A stretch of DNA of 8,730 nt from the NCBI GenBank assembly GCA_030599515.1, contig JAUVNV010000101.1, forward strand, positions 1 through 8,730. Reading direction: 5' to 3'. Below the pieces are notes generated by a model. That model was not told the DNA's origin and made no database searches. It saw nothing but the letters and a program-made list of their open reading frames with translations. This document shows positions 1 through 6,692 of the stretch, piece after piece (positions within the stretch are counted from its first letter, which is position 1; each line of letters starts with the position of its first letter). The translations under genes and the position numbers were made by a program. Origin of the DNA: Acidimicrobiia bacterium (GTDB taxonomy: Bacteria > Actinomycetota > Acidimicrobiia > Spongiisociales > UBA5794).

Positions 1-2
1 GC

Positions 3-653
3 GAACACCCCGGCCCAACAGTCACGTTCGGAGAGAGCCCCACGGCGATGGTTCGTATCTCGAACCTGTCAATCGACGATGAAGGTCGTCCATCTTTCGA
101 GCTTCGATCGTGCGGTAGGGTCTTCCCTATCACACTGTCGATGGCGGGACCGCACAACGCGCGCAACGCTGCAGCAGCGCTCGGCGCCGCAACGGCGATC
201 GGGATCGAGCCGGCGGTCGCCGCGGCCGGGATGTCGACGGCGGTCGCATCGCCGTGGCGCATGGACGTGACGATCGGGCGCTTCACCGTCGTCAACGATG
301 CCTACAACGCCAACCCCACTTCGATGGAGGCTGCTCTCCGTACGGTTGCCGCGATGCCGGGTCGGTCCTACGCGGTCCTCGGGGAGATGGCCGAACTCGG
401 ATCGATCACGATGGAAGAGCACAGGCGGATCGGGCTGCTTGCCGCGGACCTGGGCTTCGAGGGCGTCGTCACCGTCGGGCAGGACCATGGTCTGGCGGCT
501 GCAGCAGGCGGTCGGAATCTGCACGATGACTCCGAGGCGTTCGATCGCGTTGTGGAGAAGCTTCGCGACGGCGACGTGGTGCTGGTCAAAGCCTCTCGAT
601 CCGTCGGACTCGAAGCCGTCGCCGAGAGACTCGCCGGGGTTGCCACCTCGTGA
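3..653 (+). CDS. murF: UDP-N-acetylmuramoyl-tripeptide--D-alanyl-D-alanine ligase MurF, 5'-truncated
   Basis: MurF performs the last cytoplasmic step of UDP-MurNAc-pentapeptide synthesis, the ATP-dependent addition of D-Ala-D-Ala to the tripeptide precursor. The frame is open to the left edge, so the 216 residues seen are about the C-terminal half of a protein usually near 450 aa; the ATG at 48 is internal. The fragment starts in the end of the central ATPase domain, with the family's G-x-HNARNAAAALGAA segment (about bases 147-200). The C-terminal ligand-binding domain follows, with DAYNANPTSMEAAL (about 297-338) and AVLGEMAELG (about 373-402). The ATP P-loop lies upstream, outside the window. 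Near the C-terminus the usual KGSR motif reads KASR. The stop overlaps the mraY start by 4 bases. Identity rests on DAYNANP and the neighbours and is very secure. Confidence 0.96.
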   Translation, partial: EHPGPTVTFGESPTAMVRISNLSIDDEGRPSFELRSCGRVFPITLSMAGPHNARNAAAALGAATAIGIEPAVAAAGMSTAVASPWRMDVTIGRFTVVNDAYNANPTSMEAALRTVAAMPGRSYAVLGEMAELGSITMEEHRRIGLLAADLGFEGVVTVGQDHGLAAAAGGRNLHDDSEAFDRVVEKLRDGDVVLVKASRSVGLEAVAERLAGVATS

Positions 654-1714
654 TCCAGATACTCATCTCCGCCGCGATCGCATTCGCGTTCACGATCTTC
701 GTCACACCGGTGGCGATCAGGATCCTTCGCCGGCGCAGCATCGGGCAGTTCATCCAGGAGGATGTGCACGGTCACATGCACAAGAGGGGGACGCCGACGA
801 TGGGTGGCGTGGTCCTGATCCTCGGGACCGTGCTTGGCTACATCGTTGGGCACTTCAGCCTCTTCACCGTCGGGAAGGGCCTGGACTTCGACATGAGCGT
901 GTTCGCTCCCGAAGGTCTCCTCGCCCTCTTCGCCCTCGTCGGCATGGGCGTGATCGGGTTCCTCGACGACTTCACGAAGTACGCGAGGAAACACAACCAG
1001 GGCCTCTCGAAACGATGGAAGTTCCTCGGGCAGCTCGCCGTGGCAGCGGTGTTCGCCTGGTGGTCCGTGCATATCGGCGTCTCCACGGAGCTCTCGTTCG
1101 TCCGACCGCTCGGCATCGATCTCGGACCGATTCTGTACTTCGTCCTCGTCCTCTTCATGCTCACCGCCGCAGCCAACGCGGTGAACCTCACCGATGGGCT
1201 CGACGGCCTCGTGGCCGGATCGGTCTCGCTCGTCGCCGGCGCGTACGTCTTGATCGCCTTCTGGCAGTGGAGGAACATCGCGGAGTACTTCGTCGATCTC
1301 AACGGGGCGCTCGACCTTGCGACCTTCGCCGCAGCCGTCGTAGGCGCCGCACTCGGATTCCTCTGGTGGAACGCCGCGCCGGCCAAGATTTTCATGGGTG
1401 ACACCGGCTCGCAAGCCCTGGGAGGGGCGCTCGCCGCCCTCGCCCTGCTCACCAACACGCAATTCCTCCTCGTCCTCCTCGGCGGTCTCTACGTCGTCGA
1501 GACCCTCTCGGTCATCGGACAGGTATTCGCCTTCCGGGTGTTCGGCCGACGCATCCTCCGCATGGCTCCCATCCATCACCACTTCGAACTCAAGGGCTGG
1601 CCGGAGACGACGGTGATCATCCGATTCTGGATCCTCGCCGGGATAGCGGTCGCGCTCGGTGTCGGTGTGTTCTATGCGGACTTCGTAACGATCACCAAGA
1701 TCGGGGCACCGTGA
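650..1714 (+). CDS. mraY: Phospho-N-acetylmuramoyl-pentapeptide-transferase MraY
   Basis: This integral membrane enzyme transfers phospho-MurNAc-pentapeptide from UDP to undecaprenyl phosphate, forming lipid I at the cytoplasmic face. The 354 aa product has the usual length and is highly hydrophobic, with roughly ten membrane segments. Visible family motifs are KRGTPTMGG (45-53), the Asp pair GFLDDFTK with D106 and D107, NAVNLTDGLDGL (176-187), IFMGDTGS with D251, and MAPIHHHFELKGW (305-317) with the three histidines. D106, D107 and D251 match the catalytic or Mg-binding aspartates known in the family. Residue 255 is Gln where Leu is usual (MGDTGSQALGG). The GTG at 650 is chosen because it forms a GTGA overlap with the murF stop and gives a full-length N-terminus; a weak GGGG lies 10 bases upstream, so reinitiation from murF is likely. 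Confidence 0.98.
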   Translation: MIQILISAAIAFAFTIFVTPVAIRILRRRSIGQFIQEDVHGHMHKRGTPTMGGVVLILGTVLGYIVGHFSLFTVGKGLDFDMSVFAPEGLLALFALVGMGVIGFLDDFTKYARKHNQGLSKRWKFLGQLAVAAVFAWWSVHIGVSTELSFVRPLGIDLGPILYFVLVLFMLTAAANAVNLTDGLDGLVAGSVSLVAGAYVLIAFWQWRNIAEYFVDLNGALDLATFAAAVVGAALGFLWWNAAPAKIFMGDTGSQALGGALAALALLTNTQFLLVLLGGLYVVETLSVIGQVFAFRVFGRRILRMAPIHHHFELKGWPETTVIIRFWILAGIAVALGVGVFYADFVTITKIGAP

Positions 1715-2991
1715 GAACGCTGATCCTGGGAGCGGCGGTGAGCGGCGCCTCCGCCGCCCGACTGGCGGCGCGCCTCGGCCACGAAGTGTCGATCTACGAC
1801 CGCTCATCGAAGTCCACGATTCCATTGCGCGAGCAGGGCTATGCCGTGCATTCGGGCGCGTGGCCGAACCGTCTGCTCGTCGGCATCGACCTCGTCGTTG
1901 CATCACCGGGTTTCCCCGAGCACGCCGATCCCATCCAGCACGCCCTCAGCCTCGGGATCGAGATCATCAGCGAACTCGAATTCGGCGCCAGGCACCTCAG
2001 GGCTCCGTACGTGGCCGTGACCGGTACGAACGGGAAGACGACCGTAACGAACGCGATCACCGACATGCTCAACGAGAGCGGCGTCTCCGCCGTGTCCGCC
2101 GGGAACATCGGGACGCCCGTATCCGGTCTCGTTGATACTGCCGTCGACATCGTGGTCCTCGAGGCGTCGAGCTTCCATCTCCGGTTCATCGACCGGTTCC
2201 ACCCGGTCGCAGCCGGAATCGTCAACGTTGCCGCCGATCACCTCGACTGGCACGGCTCGGTTTCGGAGTATGCCGGCGCCAAAGCCAGGATCTTCGAGAA
2301 CATGACGCCGGACGAGGTGGTCGTCTACGGCGCCGACGACCTGGGAGCCGTCGAGCTCGTCGCCTCGGCTGAGAGTCGAACGATCGGTGTGAGCGGAATC
2401 GGGGTCTCCGCAGACGGCGTTGGACCGGTCAACGGTGCCCTCCAGATAGGTGGGAGACGATTCGCGATTCCGACGACCGACCCATCGTGGGTGACGGATC
2501 TCGGCATCGCAGCGGTCATCGCGTTAGCGGTCGGCGCCGCCGATGCAGGCATCGCGACGGTGCTTGGCGGGTTCACTCCCGGTCCACACCGACGACGAAC
2601 GGTCGGAACCGCGAACGGCATCACCTGGATCGACGATTCGAAGGCAACGAATCCGCACGCGGCTCGCGCCGCAGCCGAGGCGTACGCGAGTGTGGTGCTC
2701 CTCGCCGGGGGCCGCAACAAGGATCTCGATTTGTCAACGATCGCGCCCGGATCGGTCCGGCATGTGATCGCATTCGGAGAAGCGGCGCCGTCCATCGCAG
2801 CAGGAGTGGGCGCCCCGGTGACCATCGCAGCGGACCTCGCGGCGGCCGTCGAAGCGGCGGGTCGGATAGCGAACGCCGGAGATACGGTCTTGCTTGCTCC
2901 CGGGTGTGCGAGTTTCGACGAGTTCGACTCCTACGCCAGCCGGGGGGATCGCTTTGCCGAACTCGTCGCGGGAGTAGAGGCTGCGAAATGA
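1711..2991 (+). CDS. murD: UDP-N-acetylmuramoyl-L-alanine--D-glutamate ligase MurD
   Basis: MurD is the cytoplasmic ATP-dependent ligase that adds D-glutamate to UDP-MurNAc-L-Ala. The 426 aa product shows the three Mur ligase domains. An N-terminal Rossmann-like UDP-binding region has LGAAVSGASAA (6-16) and VASPGFP (63-69). The central ATPase has GTNGKTT (105-111), EASSFHL (151-157) and DHLDWHGS. The C-terminal domain has DDSKATN (308-314) and, near the end, APGCASFDEFDSYASRGDRF. Family members usually read SSFQL and HR-x-E; here these are SSFHL and H293-R-R-R296. The nucleotide-binding and C-terminal motifs are intact, so the enzyme should be active. The GTG at 1711 overlaps the mraY stop as GTGA, with GGGG 4 bases upstream. 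It fits the D-Glu ligase role in this operon better than MurC, MurE or MurF, which have their own candidates here or upstream. Confidence 0.98.
   Translation: MRTLILGAAVSGASAARLAARLGHEVSIYDRSSKSTIPLREQGYAVHSGAWPNRLLVGIDLVVASPGFPEHADPIQHALSLGIEIISELEFGARHLRAPYVAVTGTNGKTTVTNAITDMLNESGVSAVSAGNIGTPVSGLVDTAVDIVVLEASSFHLRFIDRFHPVAAGIVNVAADHLDWHGSVSEYAGAKARIFENMTPDEVVVYGADDLGAVELVASAESRTIGVSGIGVSADGVGPVNGALQIGGRRFAIPTTDPSWVTDLGIAAVIALAVGAADAGIATVLGGFTPGPHRRRTVGTANGITWIDDSKATNPHAARAAAEAYASVVLLAGGRNKDLDLSTIAPGSVRHVIAFGEAAPSIAAGVGAPVTIAADLAAAVEAAGRIANAGDTVLLAPGCASFDEFDSYASRGDRFAELVAGVEAAK
2971..2980 (+). promoter_or_regulatory. Ribosome binding site for ftsW
   Basis: The purine-rich GGAGTAGAGG at the end of murD contains two Shine-Dalgarno-like cores (GGAG and AGAGG). 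The AGAGG ends 7 bases before the ATG at 2988, which favours that start over the in-frame ATG at 3027. It lies within the murD coding sequence. Confidence 0.6.
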
Positions 2992-4247
2992 CCGGCAGAA
3001 CGACCCCTTTCGACCATGCTACGCGCATGATCGAACCCGTCCCGGATCCCGTGATGGTGGAGGACGACGACTCGCAATCGTCGGTCCGAGAGGGGATCCG
3101 TGATCGCCGGACCGCCCGCTCTCTCCATCTGAGCGATCGCCGGACGGTATTCCTGGTCGTCCCCGTCATGATGCTGCTCATCGTCGGCCTGGGTGCGATG
3201 CTGTCCGCGTCATCCGTCATCTCGATTCGCGAGACCAGTTCGATCGGCGAGACCGGTGACCATCTGTTCTACATGAAGCGTCAGATCATCTGGGTCGGGA
3301 TGGGACTCGCCGCCCTGGTCGTGTTCGCAAAGATCCCGTATCACCTGTACCGTCGATTCGCCGTCCCGATCTTCATCGTCGCGGTTGCGGGTCTCGTCGC
3401 CACGCTCATGTTCGGTGACGTCCGTGGCGGTGCCAGGCGATGGATCGAGATCGGGCCGTTGACGATCCAGGTCTCGGAATTCGCCAAGCTCGCCACGGTG
3501 ATCCTCCTCGCCGCGGTCCTCGCCAAGAAGGACCGATTGCTTCGACATCTGCCACATTTCCTTCTGCCCGTGATCGCGATCCTGAGCATCGTGTCGGGTC
3601 TGCTGCTGCTGCAACCCGATTTCGGTACAACGCTTCTGATCGGGGCTGCTGCATTCACCATTCTGATCGCGTCTGCCGCTCCGCTTGGATTCATCGTGGG
3701 ACTCGGGGGGATCTCGGGGATCCTCGCAGTCGCCGGAGCGTTCACCATGGACTATCGGAGGGCACGGATCACCGGGTTCCTCGATCCCTTCGCCGATCCT
3801 CTTGGCACCGGTCATCAGGCCGTCCAGAGCCTGGTGGCGCTCGGGTCGGGAGGATGGCTCGGGGTCGGTCTCGGCGCGAGCCGTGCGCGGTGGTCCTTCT
3901 TGCCTAACGCCCACACGGATTTCATCTTCGCGATCATCGGCGAGGAGACGGGCTTCGCGGGTGCATCGCTCGTCATCGTGCTCTTCGCTTCTCTTGCGGT
4001 AGTGGGCATCAGGATCGCTCTGACGGCACCCGATGCTTTCGGTCGGCTCTTGGCCGCCGGCATCGTCTCCTGGTTGACCTTCCAGGCCCTAGTCAACGTG
4101 GGTGGTGTCGTCGCCGTGCTTCCGATCACCGGTGTTCCGCTTCCGTTCGTCTCGTCCGGCGGCAACGCGATGATCGTGAGTCTCGCCGCGATTGGAATCC
4201 TGGTGAACATCTCCCGGACGAGGCCTCCTGAGCCGGTCGTGCCATGA
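2988..4247 (+). CDS. ftsW: Septal peptidoglycan polymerase FtsW (SEDS family)
   Basis: FtsW is the SEDS-family glycosyltransferase that polymerises lipid II at the septum together with its partner transpeptidase FtsI. The 419 aa protein starts with about 52 hydrophilic residues, including an acidic run E25-DDD, followed by the first membrane span at about 53-73 (ending MLSASS) and many further spans. SEDS motifs seen are the SEFAKLA segment, LLLQPDFGTT (D211), an HTDF loop with D311 (matching the Asp thought to be catalytic in this family), IIGEETGFAG, and the closing NVGGVVAVLPITGVPLPFVSSGGN (FVSSGG at 387-392), cited as a family signature. The C-terminal tail is only about a dozen residues. 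RodA is the alternative, but a position between murD and murG is typical of FtsW. The start forms an ATGA overlap with murD; the frame stays open upstream to 2487, but that part lies inside murD. Confidence 0.96.
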   Translation: MTGRTTPFDHATRMIEPVPDPVMVEDDDSQSSVREGIRDRRTARSLHLSDRRTVFLVVPVMMLLIVGLGAMLSASSVISIRETSSIGETGDHLFYMKRQIIWVGMGLAALVVFAKIPYHLYRRFAVPIFIVAVAGLVATLMFGDVRGGARRWIEIGPLTIQVSEFAKLATVILLAAVLAKKDRLLRHLPHFLLPVIAILSIVSGLLLLQPDFGTTLLIGAAAFTILIASAAPLGFIVGLGGISGILAVAGAFTMDYRRARITGFLDPFADPLGTGHQAVQSLVALGSGGWLGVGLGASRARWSFLPNAHTDFIFAIIGEETGFAGASLVIVLFASLAVVGIRIALTAPDAFGRLLAAGIVSWLTFQALVNVGGVVAVLPITGVPLPFVSSGGNAMIVSLAAIGILVNISRTRPPEPVVP

Positions 4248-5323
4248 CCTTCGCCTTCGCTGCAGCAGGCACGGGAGGTCACATCTACCCGGCACTGGCC
4301 GTCGCCGGAGCGCTGGTCGACTCTGGAGTGCCGTCGTCCGACATCGTGTTCTTCGGAGGTGATCGACTTGAGACGCGAATCGTGCCCGAGGCCGGATTCG
4401 AGCTGATCCGGCTCGAGGTGCGAGGTCTCAAGCGATCTCTGACGACCGACAATCTCATGCTGCCGGTGATCGTTCGTCGAGCTACAACCGATGTTGCGGA
4501 CGCCCTGGAGGCGCGCACGCCCGGCGTTCTCACCGTTTTCGGCGGATACGTGAGCGTTCCCGCCGCGCTGGGGGCGCGCAAGGTCGGCATGCCGTTCGTG
4601 ATCCACGAACAGAACGCCGTGCCGGGCCTAGCAAACCGATACGTCGCCCGACGCGCGGCCAGAACTCTCGTTGCATTCGCTCCGGCGCTCGATCGGCTCA
4701 AGAACGCCGAGATCGTCGGGAACCCGCTGAACAGCGTTTTCGAGCACTACGAGCGGGAGGAGTTCAAGGCCGAGGCGTTCCTGCGCTACGGACTCGCACC
4801 GGACCTTCCGGTCGTCGGTGTCTTCGGGGGTAGTCAGGGCGCAGAGGCTCTCAACGAGGCGGCCGCCGGGTTCGCCCAGGTCTTCGGTGAGATGGTGTCT
4901 GTTCTGCACCTCACCGGGTCCGATCATCACGATTCCGTCGCAGCGCAAGCGCGTGGTGTTCCGAACTGGGTCACCGTCCCGTTCGAAGCGGACATGCAGT
5001 TCTTCTTCGCAGCATCAGATGTAGTGCTCTCCAGAGCCGGGGCGATGACGGTGAGCGAACTCGCGGTCACGTCGACCCCTTCGATGGTCGTACCGCTCCC
5101 GGCCGGGAAGGGGTACCAGGCGATGAACGCACGAGACCTCGAGCGCGCAGGCGGAGCGGTGATCGTCGATCAGGGTCGGATCGCCGATGTCCCCAGCCTG
5201 CTGTCGAATCTCGTCGGCGATGCCGATCGGCTCGATGCCATGCGAAGCGGAGCCCGTTCGGTTGCGAGACCGGATGCGGCCCGCCGCGTTGTCGCCATCC
5301 TCAAGGAGGTCTCCGGTGTTTGA
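4244..5323 (+). CDS. murG: UDP-GlcNAc:lipid I GlcNAc transferase MurG
   Basis: MurG is the peripheral membrane GT-B glycosyltransferase that adds GlcNAc from UDP-GlcNAc to lipid I, giving lipid II on the inner face of the membrane. The 359 aa length is normal. The N-terminal lipid I domain has GTGGHIYPALAVA (about 9-21), FGGYVSVPAALGA and HEQNAVPG (H121 to G128). The C-terminal nucleotide-sugar domain has FGGSQGAEALN (G195-G196-S197-Q198) and SRAGAMTVSEL (263-273), followed by the ribose-binding region, which here reads GYQAMNA (about 290-296) where many homologues have HQ-x-x-NA or QQ-x-x-NA. It starts with ATG in an ATGA overlap with ftsW. No good Shine-Dalgarno is visible within 15 bases, so translation probably depends on ribosomes finishing ftsW. 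Its 3' end contains the murC ribosome binding site. Confidence 0.98.
   Translation: MTFAFAAAGTGGHIYPALAVAGALVDSGVPSSDIVFFGGDRLETRIVPEAGFELIRLEVRGLKRSLTTDNLMLPVIVRRATTDVADALEARTPGVLTVFGGYVSVPAALGARKVGMPFVIHEQNAVPGLANRYVARRAARTLVAFAPALDRLKNAEIVGNPLNSVFEHYEREEFKAEAFLRYGLAPDLPVVGVFGGSQGAEALNEAAAGFAQVFGEMVSVLHLTGSDHHDSVAAQARGVPNWVTVPFEADMQFFFAASDVVLSRAGAMTVSELAVTSTPSMVVPLPAGKGYQAMNARDLERAGGAVIVDQGRIADVPSLLSNLVGDADRLDAMRSGARSVARPDAARRVVAILKEVSGV
5303..5310 (+). promoter_or_regulatory. Strong ribosome binding site deciding the murC start
   Basis: AAGGAGGT is a near-perfect complement of the 16S rRNA 3' end and sits 5 bases before the GTG at 5316, inside the last codons of murG. It is the strongest such site in the window and fixes the murC start. 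It suggests murC can load ribosomes itself rather than relying only on coupling from murG. Confidence 0.8.
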
Positions 5324-6692
5324 ACCACCGACCGTCGCACTCGACGAGATCGGGTCCATCCACATGATCGGTGTCGGCGGCGCCGGGATGTCCGGGCTTG
5401 CCAAGCTGCTGGCGCAGCGTGGCATCCGTGTCACCGGCTCCGACGTCAAGCCGTCTGATGTAGTCGATGCTCTCGTTGGGGTGGGAGTCAAGACCTGGAT
5501 CGGTCATCGGCCGGATTGGATCGAGGGCGCCGACATCGTGGTTGCGTCGTCGGCGGTTCCCGACCACGATCCGGAACTCGTGGCGGCCCGACAAGCAGGG
5601 ATTGTGACGGCCCGAAGGCCGGCGCTCCTTCGTGGGATCACGACGGCGTTTCCGACCATCGGGTTCTCGGGCACGCACGGCAAGACCTCCAGCACTGCGA
5701 TGGCGGTCGCCGGCTTGCGCGCGTGCGACCGGGATCCGTCTTTCATCGTGGGTGGCGAGATCTCCGATCTGAACACCGGAGCCCACCTGGGCGATCGGGA
5801 TCTGCTGCTGCTCGAAGCCGACGAGGCATTCGGTACGTTCCGACATCTACAACTCATCGGTCTCGGTGTGACGAACGTCGAGGCGGACCACCTCGACTAC
5901 TACCGAACCGTCACCGCACTCGAGGAGGCGTTCGCTCAGGTCGCAGGCCTGACCGACGGCCCGGTGGTCGGTTGCATCGACGATCCCGGTGTTCGGCGAC
6001 TAGCCGAGCGTTCGACCGTGATCGGCTACGGCACGAGCGACGATGCCGCATGGCGGATCGAAGATGTGGCGCTCGGCTCCTCGCCGTCGTTCTCGCTCAG
6101 CGGGCTCGGTGACACCCGGAGGGTTCGTCTTCGGCAGCCCGGCATGCACGTCATCAGGAACGCCGCGGGAGTTCTTGCCCTTTTCGGTGAGCTCGGTTTC
6201 GATCTCGATTGCGCGATCGAAGGACTCGAGACGTTCGGTGGTGTTCGCAGGAGGTTCGAAGTCAAGGCGAAGATCCGTGACGTCACGATCATCGACGACT
6301 ACGCGCACCACCCGACCGAGGTGGGCTCCACGATCGCCGCCGCCCGCACGATGACTCCAGGCCGACTCTGGATCGTCTTCCAGCCGCATCGCTACACCCG
6401 TACCGCGGCTCTTGCCCCGGCGTTCGGCGTGCCCCTCGCCGAAGCAGATCGGGCCATCGTCACCGACGTGTACAGCGCAGGTGAGCGTCCGCAACCCGGT
6501 GTCACGGGCCGGCTGGTCGCAGAGGCCGTTCGGGCGAGCGGAGGTGACGTCGCGTACGTCGAGCGGCTCGCGGACGTGCCCGACCGGCTCGCGGAGGATC
6601 TCGAGCCCGGCGACACGGTGATTCTGATGGGTGCGGGAGACGTTGCAACGATCTGGGATCAGGTCGCCGACCGACTCGGGGAGGGTTCGTGA
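5316..6692 (+). CDS. murC: UDP-N-acetylmuramate--L-alanine ligase MurC
   Basis: MurC is the cytoplasmic ATP-dependent ligase that adds L-alanine to UDP-MurNAc, the first amino acid of the stem peptide. The 458 aa product has the three-domain Mur ligase plan. The N-terminal domain has IHMIGVGGAGMSGLA and VVASSAVP. The ATPase has GTHGKTS (119-125), EADEAFGTF (167-175) and NVEADHLDYY. The C-terminal domain has RRRFEVK, DDYAHHPTE (327-335), FQPHRYTRT and YSAGERPQPG. In most MurC proteins the metal-site segment is EADESDGSF; here S-D is replaced by A171-F172, while E167, which I align with the Mg-binding Glu, is kept. The start is the GTG at 5316 because a very strong AAGGAGGT precedes it by 5 bases and the N-terminus is then full length. 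The frame is open back to 5187, but that part overlaps murG. It overlaps murG by 8 bases and murB by 4. Confidence 0.98.
   Translation: MFEPPTVALDEIGSIHMIGVGGAGMSGLAKLLAQRGIRVTGSDVKPSDVVDALVGVGVKTWIGHRPDWIEGADIVVASSAVPDHDPELVAARQAGIVTARRPALLRGITTAFPTIGFSGTHGKTSSTAMAVAGLRACDRDPSFIVGGEISDLNTGAHLGDRDLLLLEADEAFGTFRHLQLIGLGVTNVEADHLDYYRTVTALEEAFAQVAGLTDGPVVGCIDDPGVRRLAERSTVIGYGTSDDAAWRIEDVALGSSPSFSLSGLGDTRRVRLRQPGMHVIRNAAGVLALFGELGFDLDCAIEGLETFGGVRRRFEVKAKIRDVTIIDDYAHHPTEVGSTIAAARTMTPGRLWIVFQPHRYTRTAALAPAFGVPLAEADRAIVTDVYSAGERPQPGVTGRLVAEAVRASGGDVAYVERLADVPDRLAEDLEPGDTVILMGAGDVATIWDQVADRLGEGS
6678..6685 (+). promoter_or_regulatory. Ribosome binding site for murB
   Basis: GGGGAGGG near the 3' end of murC contains a GGAGG core ending 4 bases before the GTG at 6689. 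The spacing is slightly short but supports that GTG as the murB start. Confidence 0.6.

Noticed and set aside
48..50. ATG as the start of the first gene
   Set aside because: The frame remains open to the left edge and the residues before it (from base 3) continue MurF-like sequence, so this is an internal methionine.
298..1401. 367-codon + strand frame overlapping murF and mraY
   Set aside because: It is out of frame with both recognised genes and is Arg/Pro/Ser-rich, typical of a shifted reading of G/C-rich coding sequence.
1732..1757. GC-rich hairpin GCGGCGG/CCGCCGC with a 12-base loop just after the murD start
   Set aside because: It encodes the conserved glycine/alanine-rich MurD nucleotide-binding loop; repeated GCC/GGC codons explain the pairing without a regulatory role.
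368..1906. Long open frame of 512 codons on the - strand opposite murF, mraY and murD
   Set aside because: Long antisense frames are expected opposite high-GC genes. The translation is dominated by Asp, Glu, Arg and His with no recognisable domain, and the + strand genes here are unmistakable.
5187..5315. N-terminal extension of murC from an upstream start
   Set aside because: It would overlap murG by 137 bases and add non-homologous residues; the strong AAGGAGGT points to the GTG at 5316.
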